In this document: positions 61,783 to 64,000 of the stretch, piece by piece
Layout of the letters: every line of letters starts with the position of its first letter
Numbering within the stretch: the first letter of the stretch is position 1
Origin: Bradyrhizobium sp. CB1717
Lineage (GTDB): Bacteria; Pseudomonadota; Alphaproteobacteria; Rhizobiales; Xanthobacteraceae
Assembly (NCBI RefSeq): GCF_029714325.1
Contig: NZ_CP121666.1
Coordinates: 8,914,501-8,978,500 of the forward strand
DNA length: 64,000 bases
Direction: 5' to 3'
Position numbers and translations under genes: made by a program
The notes under the pieces: generated by a model
What the model saw: the letters and a program-made list of their open reading frames with translations, nothing else
Told to the model about the DNA's origin: nothing
The model's database searches: none

Positions 61783-62658
61783 ATGTCCAACCTGTTCGAT
61801 CTACTGGTCGCGGGACTTGCCACCGGCGCGATCTATGCGCTGGTCGCAGTCGGCTTCACGCTGCTGTGGCAGACCTCGCAGACCATCAATTTCGCGCAAG
61901 GCGAGTTCGTGATGCTGCCGGCGTTCCTGATGCTAGCCGCGATGCATGCGGGCGCGCCGTTCTGGCTCGCGATCATCCTCGGCATCCTCTTGTCAATGAT
62001 CTTGCTGGGCCTTGCCTTCAAGATGCTGCTGGTCGACCCGATGATGCGTCATGGCGTGCTTCCGCTGGCGATCGCGACGATGGCGCTCGCCATCGGCATC
62101 AAGGAAGCCGTCAAACAGTTCTTCAGCGCCGAGGCTTCACCCTTCCCCTCGATCGTGCCGACCGGTGACATCTCCATCCTCGGCCACGCGGTGTCGCTGC
62201 AAAGCATCGGCGTCCTCGTCGTTGCCATCCTCGCCGTTCTCGGACTGACGACGCTGCTCAACCGTACCTCGCTCGGCCACCAGATGCAGGCCGCGGCGCA
62301 GAACCCGACGGTGGCGCGCATCATCGGCGTCCCGGTCGAACGCATGATCCTCCTGACCTTCCTGATCAACGCCTTCCTGGTCGCGCTGGCCTCGCTGCTG
62401 ATCACGCCGATCTACCTGGCAAAATTCTCCTCCGGCGAGGTGCTGGGCCAGGCCGCCTTCATCGCGGCGATCGTCGGCGGCTTCAACCAGGTGCGCGGCG
62501 CGATCGCCGGCGGCCTGTTGATCGGCGTGCTCGACAATCTCGCGGCCGCCTATGTCTCGACGCAGTACCGCGCCGCCGTGCCGATGATCTTCCTGATTGC
62601 CGTCATCCTGTTCCGGCCGCAGGGCTTGCTCGGCCGAGCCGAGGAGCGCACCGTATGA
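61783..62658 (+). CDS. livH: Branched-chain-type ABC permease (LivH)
   Basis: A 291-residue permease with helices throughout: LFDLLVAGLATGAIYALVAV, TINFAQGEFVMLPAFL and IVGGFNQVRGAIAGG. GAGGGG lies before the ATG at 61783. It follows the binding-protein gene after the repeat, then overlaps livM by four bases. Confidence 0.93.
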   Translation: MSNLFDLLVAGLATGAIYALVAVGFTLLWQTSQTINFAQGEFVMLPAFLMLAAMHAGAPFWLAIILGILLSMILLGLAFKMLLVDPMMRHGVLPLAIATMALAIGIKEAVKQFFSAEASPFPSIVPTGDISILGHAVSLQSIGVLVVAILAVLGLTTLLNRTSLGHQMQAAAQNPTVARIIGVPVERMILLTFLINAFLVALASLLITPIYLAKFSSGEVLGQAAFIAAIVGGFNQVRGAIAGGLLIGVLDNLAAAYVSTQYRAAVPMIFLIAVILFRPQGLLGRAEERTV

Positions 62659-63653
62659 GCGGCTTCGCCAGACCGTTGAAGATCGCGCTCGGCCTTGCGG
62701 TCATCGCCGCGCTGATCGTCGTCCCCATGAACTTCAACCGCTACGGCCTGTTCATCCTGAGCCAATGGGCGGTGATGAGCATCGCCGCGATGGGGCTGAA
62801 CCTCACGCTCGGCTATGCCGGCCAGGTCTCGCTGGCGCAGGGTGCCTTCGTCGGCATCGGTGCCTATGCCGCCGCGATCATGACCACCCATGGCTGGCCG
62901 CTGCCGGCGGCGATGCTGGTCGCGATTGCGTTGAGCTTCGCGGTCGGCTGGGTGCTCGGCTACCCCGCGCTGCGCGTGCAGCACCACTACCTCGCCTTCG
63001 TCACGCTCGCTTTCTCCACCCTCGCCTTCCTCGTGTTCCGCAACGAGAGCTGGCTGACCGGCGGCATCTACGGCATCTCCAACATTCCGCGCCCGCATTT
63101 CTTCGGCATTGCCACCAACAAACCGCTGCCGTTCTACTACGTCTGCCTCGGCTCGCTGGCGATCGTGTCGCTGGCGGTGTGGTGGCTGATCCGCTCGCCC
63201 TGGGGCCGCGCCTTCATGGCGCTGCGCGAGAATCCCTTGCGCGCCCAGTCACTCGGCATCGACACGCGGCGCTACACGCTGATGGCCTTCGCGATCGGCT
63301 CGGCGCTCGGCGGCGTCGCTGGCGCGCTCTATGCGCCGCTGACGCAATATATCGACCCTGTTCCCTTCAACCTGTCGCTCTCGCTCGATCTCTTGATGAT
63401 GGTGATCGTCGGCGGCGCCGGCTTCTATTTCGGCCCCTTCCTCGGCGCGATGATCGCGGTGCTGCTGCCGGAATGGCTGCGCTTCACCGAAGGCTATTAC
63501 CTGATGCTCTACGCGGTGGCCGTGATGCTGCTGCTGATCTGGTCGCCGACCGGTATTCTGGGAATCCTCGATCGCGCCATGGCGGCGCGGCGCACCAAGG
63601 CGGCCTCTGCGCTGCGCGCCGTCGCCAAGTCGCGCCTGGAGACGGTGCAATGA
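62655..63653 (+). CDS. livM: Branched-chain-type ABC permease (LivM)
   Basis: A 332-residue permease with about nine helices, including LNLTLGYAGQVSLAQGAFVG, GYPALRVQHHYLAFVTLAF and VGGAGFYFGPFLGAMIAVL. It is joined to livH and livG by four-base overlaps. It forms the channel for the substrate captured by the upstream binding protein. Confidence 0.93.
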   Translation: MSGFARPLKIALGLAVIAALIVVPMNFNRYGLFILSQWAVMSIAAMGLNLTLGYAGQVSLAQGAFVGIGAYAAAIMTTHGWPLPAAMLVAIALSFAVGWVLGYPALRVQHHYLAFVTLAFSTLAFLVFRNESWLTGGIYGISNIPRPHFFGIATNKPLPFYYVCLGSLAIVSLAVWWLIRSPWGRAFMALRENPLRAQSLGIDTRRYTLMAFAIGSALGGVAGALYAPLTQYIDPVPFNLSLSLDLLMMVIVGGAGFYFGPFLGAMIAVLLPEWLRFTEGYYLMLYAVAVMLLLIWSPTGILGILDRAMAARRTKAASALRAVAKSRLETVQ

Positions 63654-64000
63654 GCGCGGTCCTCGAAGTCACCGACATCAAGAAAAGCTTTGGCGGCATC
63701 CACGCGGTCAACGGCGTCAGCTTCGACGTGCGCGAAGGCGAGATCCTCGGCCTGATCGGCCCGAACGGCTGCGGCAAGTCCACGCTGTTCAACTGTATCC
63801 TCGGCCAGCTCACGCCGTCAGGCGGCGAGGTGAAGCTCGACGGCCAGGTCGTCACCGGCCTGCGTCCCTCCGAGCTCAACAAGCTCGGCGTCAGCCGCAC
63901 CTTCCAGCTGTTGCAGGTATTCCCAAAACTATCGGTGCGCGAGAACCTGATCCTTGCCGGGCAGGAGCACCAGGGCAACATGGCCTCGCGCCTGGTCGGC
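63650..64000 (+). CDS. livG: Branched-chain-type ABC ATPase (LivG), 3' end outside window
   Basis: The first 117 residues are visible. They include Walker A GPNGCGKST, the start MSAVLEVTDIKKSFGGIH and VSRTFQLLQVFPKLSVRENL, a LivG-type Q-loop region. The remaining signature and Walker B lie beyond the window edge. It overlaps livM by four bases. Confidence 0.92.
   Translation, partial: MSAVLEVTDIKKSFGGIHAVNGVSFDVREGEILGLIGPNGCGKSTLFNCILGQLTPSGGEVKLDGQVVTGLRPSELNKLGVSRTFQLLQVFPKLSVRENLILAGQEHQGNMASRLVG

Noticed and set aside
1..64000. tRNA or rRNA genes
   Set aside because: No cloverleaf-like segment with a T-loop GGTTCGAATCC-type motif or rRNA sequence was noticed; a dedicated scan would be decisive.

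Overview
The window is high-GC alphaproteobacterial DNA and almost certainly comes from a Bradyrhizobium chromosome. The evidence is a DbjA-type haloalkane dehalogenase, a BjaR/BjaI-type quorum-sensing pair, a SAM-II riboswitch before a metZ-type gene, gcrA, a phoR-pstSCAB-phoU-phoB block, a box benzoate cluster and many intergenic inverted repeats of the kind common in this genus. No tRNA, rRNA, IS element, integrase or CRISPR array was seen. Species assignment is inference.

Layout. 1-2.5 kb: a MATE efflux pump cut by the window edge and an unrecognised protein. 2.7-11.8 kb: an accessory block with a fused amidase/glucosaminidase/peptidoglycan-binding protein, a caspase-like protease overlapping an unknown partner gene, an astacin-type metalloprotease, a small YbaY-like protein, a PGRP-fold amidase and a membrane protein with a large extracytoplasmic beta-rich part. 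Most of these lytic enzymes have no visible Sec signal; this is the best candidate for an undescribed system. 11.8-22.7 kb: housekeeping (Dcd-like deaminase, SAM-II/metZ, OpgC with two SGNH proteins, apaG, hslO, argD-argF, gcrA). 22.9-29.7 kb: the phosphate regulon with a PHO box before pstS. 29.7-36.9 kb: a flippase-like membrane protein, tetR-dbjA with a palindromic operator, an OmpA/BON protein, a polysaccharide deacetylase and an SDR.

37.0-44.5 kb: aerobic benzoyl-CoA (box) pathway: boxB, boxC, a DUF309 protein, an alpha/beta hydrolase, benzoate-CoA ligase and the HTH/shikimate-kinase-like regulator BoxR. boxA is not present. TGCA-type palindromes occur before boxC, between bclA and boxR in weaker form, and upstream of a distant livHMGF transporter (52.4-55.8 kb), suggesting one BoxR regulon for uptake and catabolism.

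44.7-52.3 kb: truncated haemoglobin, PRC-barrel protein, an IclR regulator divergent from a Rieske oxygenase, a glutamine-synthetase-like enzyme, a secreted lipase-like protein and small membrane or secreted proteins. 56.0-57.8 kb: bjaR-bjaI with a palindrome before bjaI and a hairpin overlapping the bjaI start region. 58.4-64 kb: a LysR regulator, an AroE-like dehydrogenase and a complete branched-chain-type ABC transporter (binding protein, two permeases, start of the ATPase) that together look like an uptake and catabolic locus for a shikimate/quinate-type or aromatic acid.
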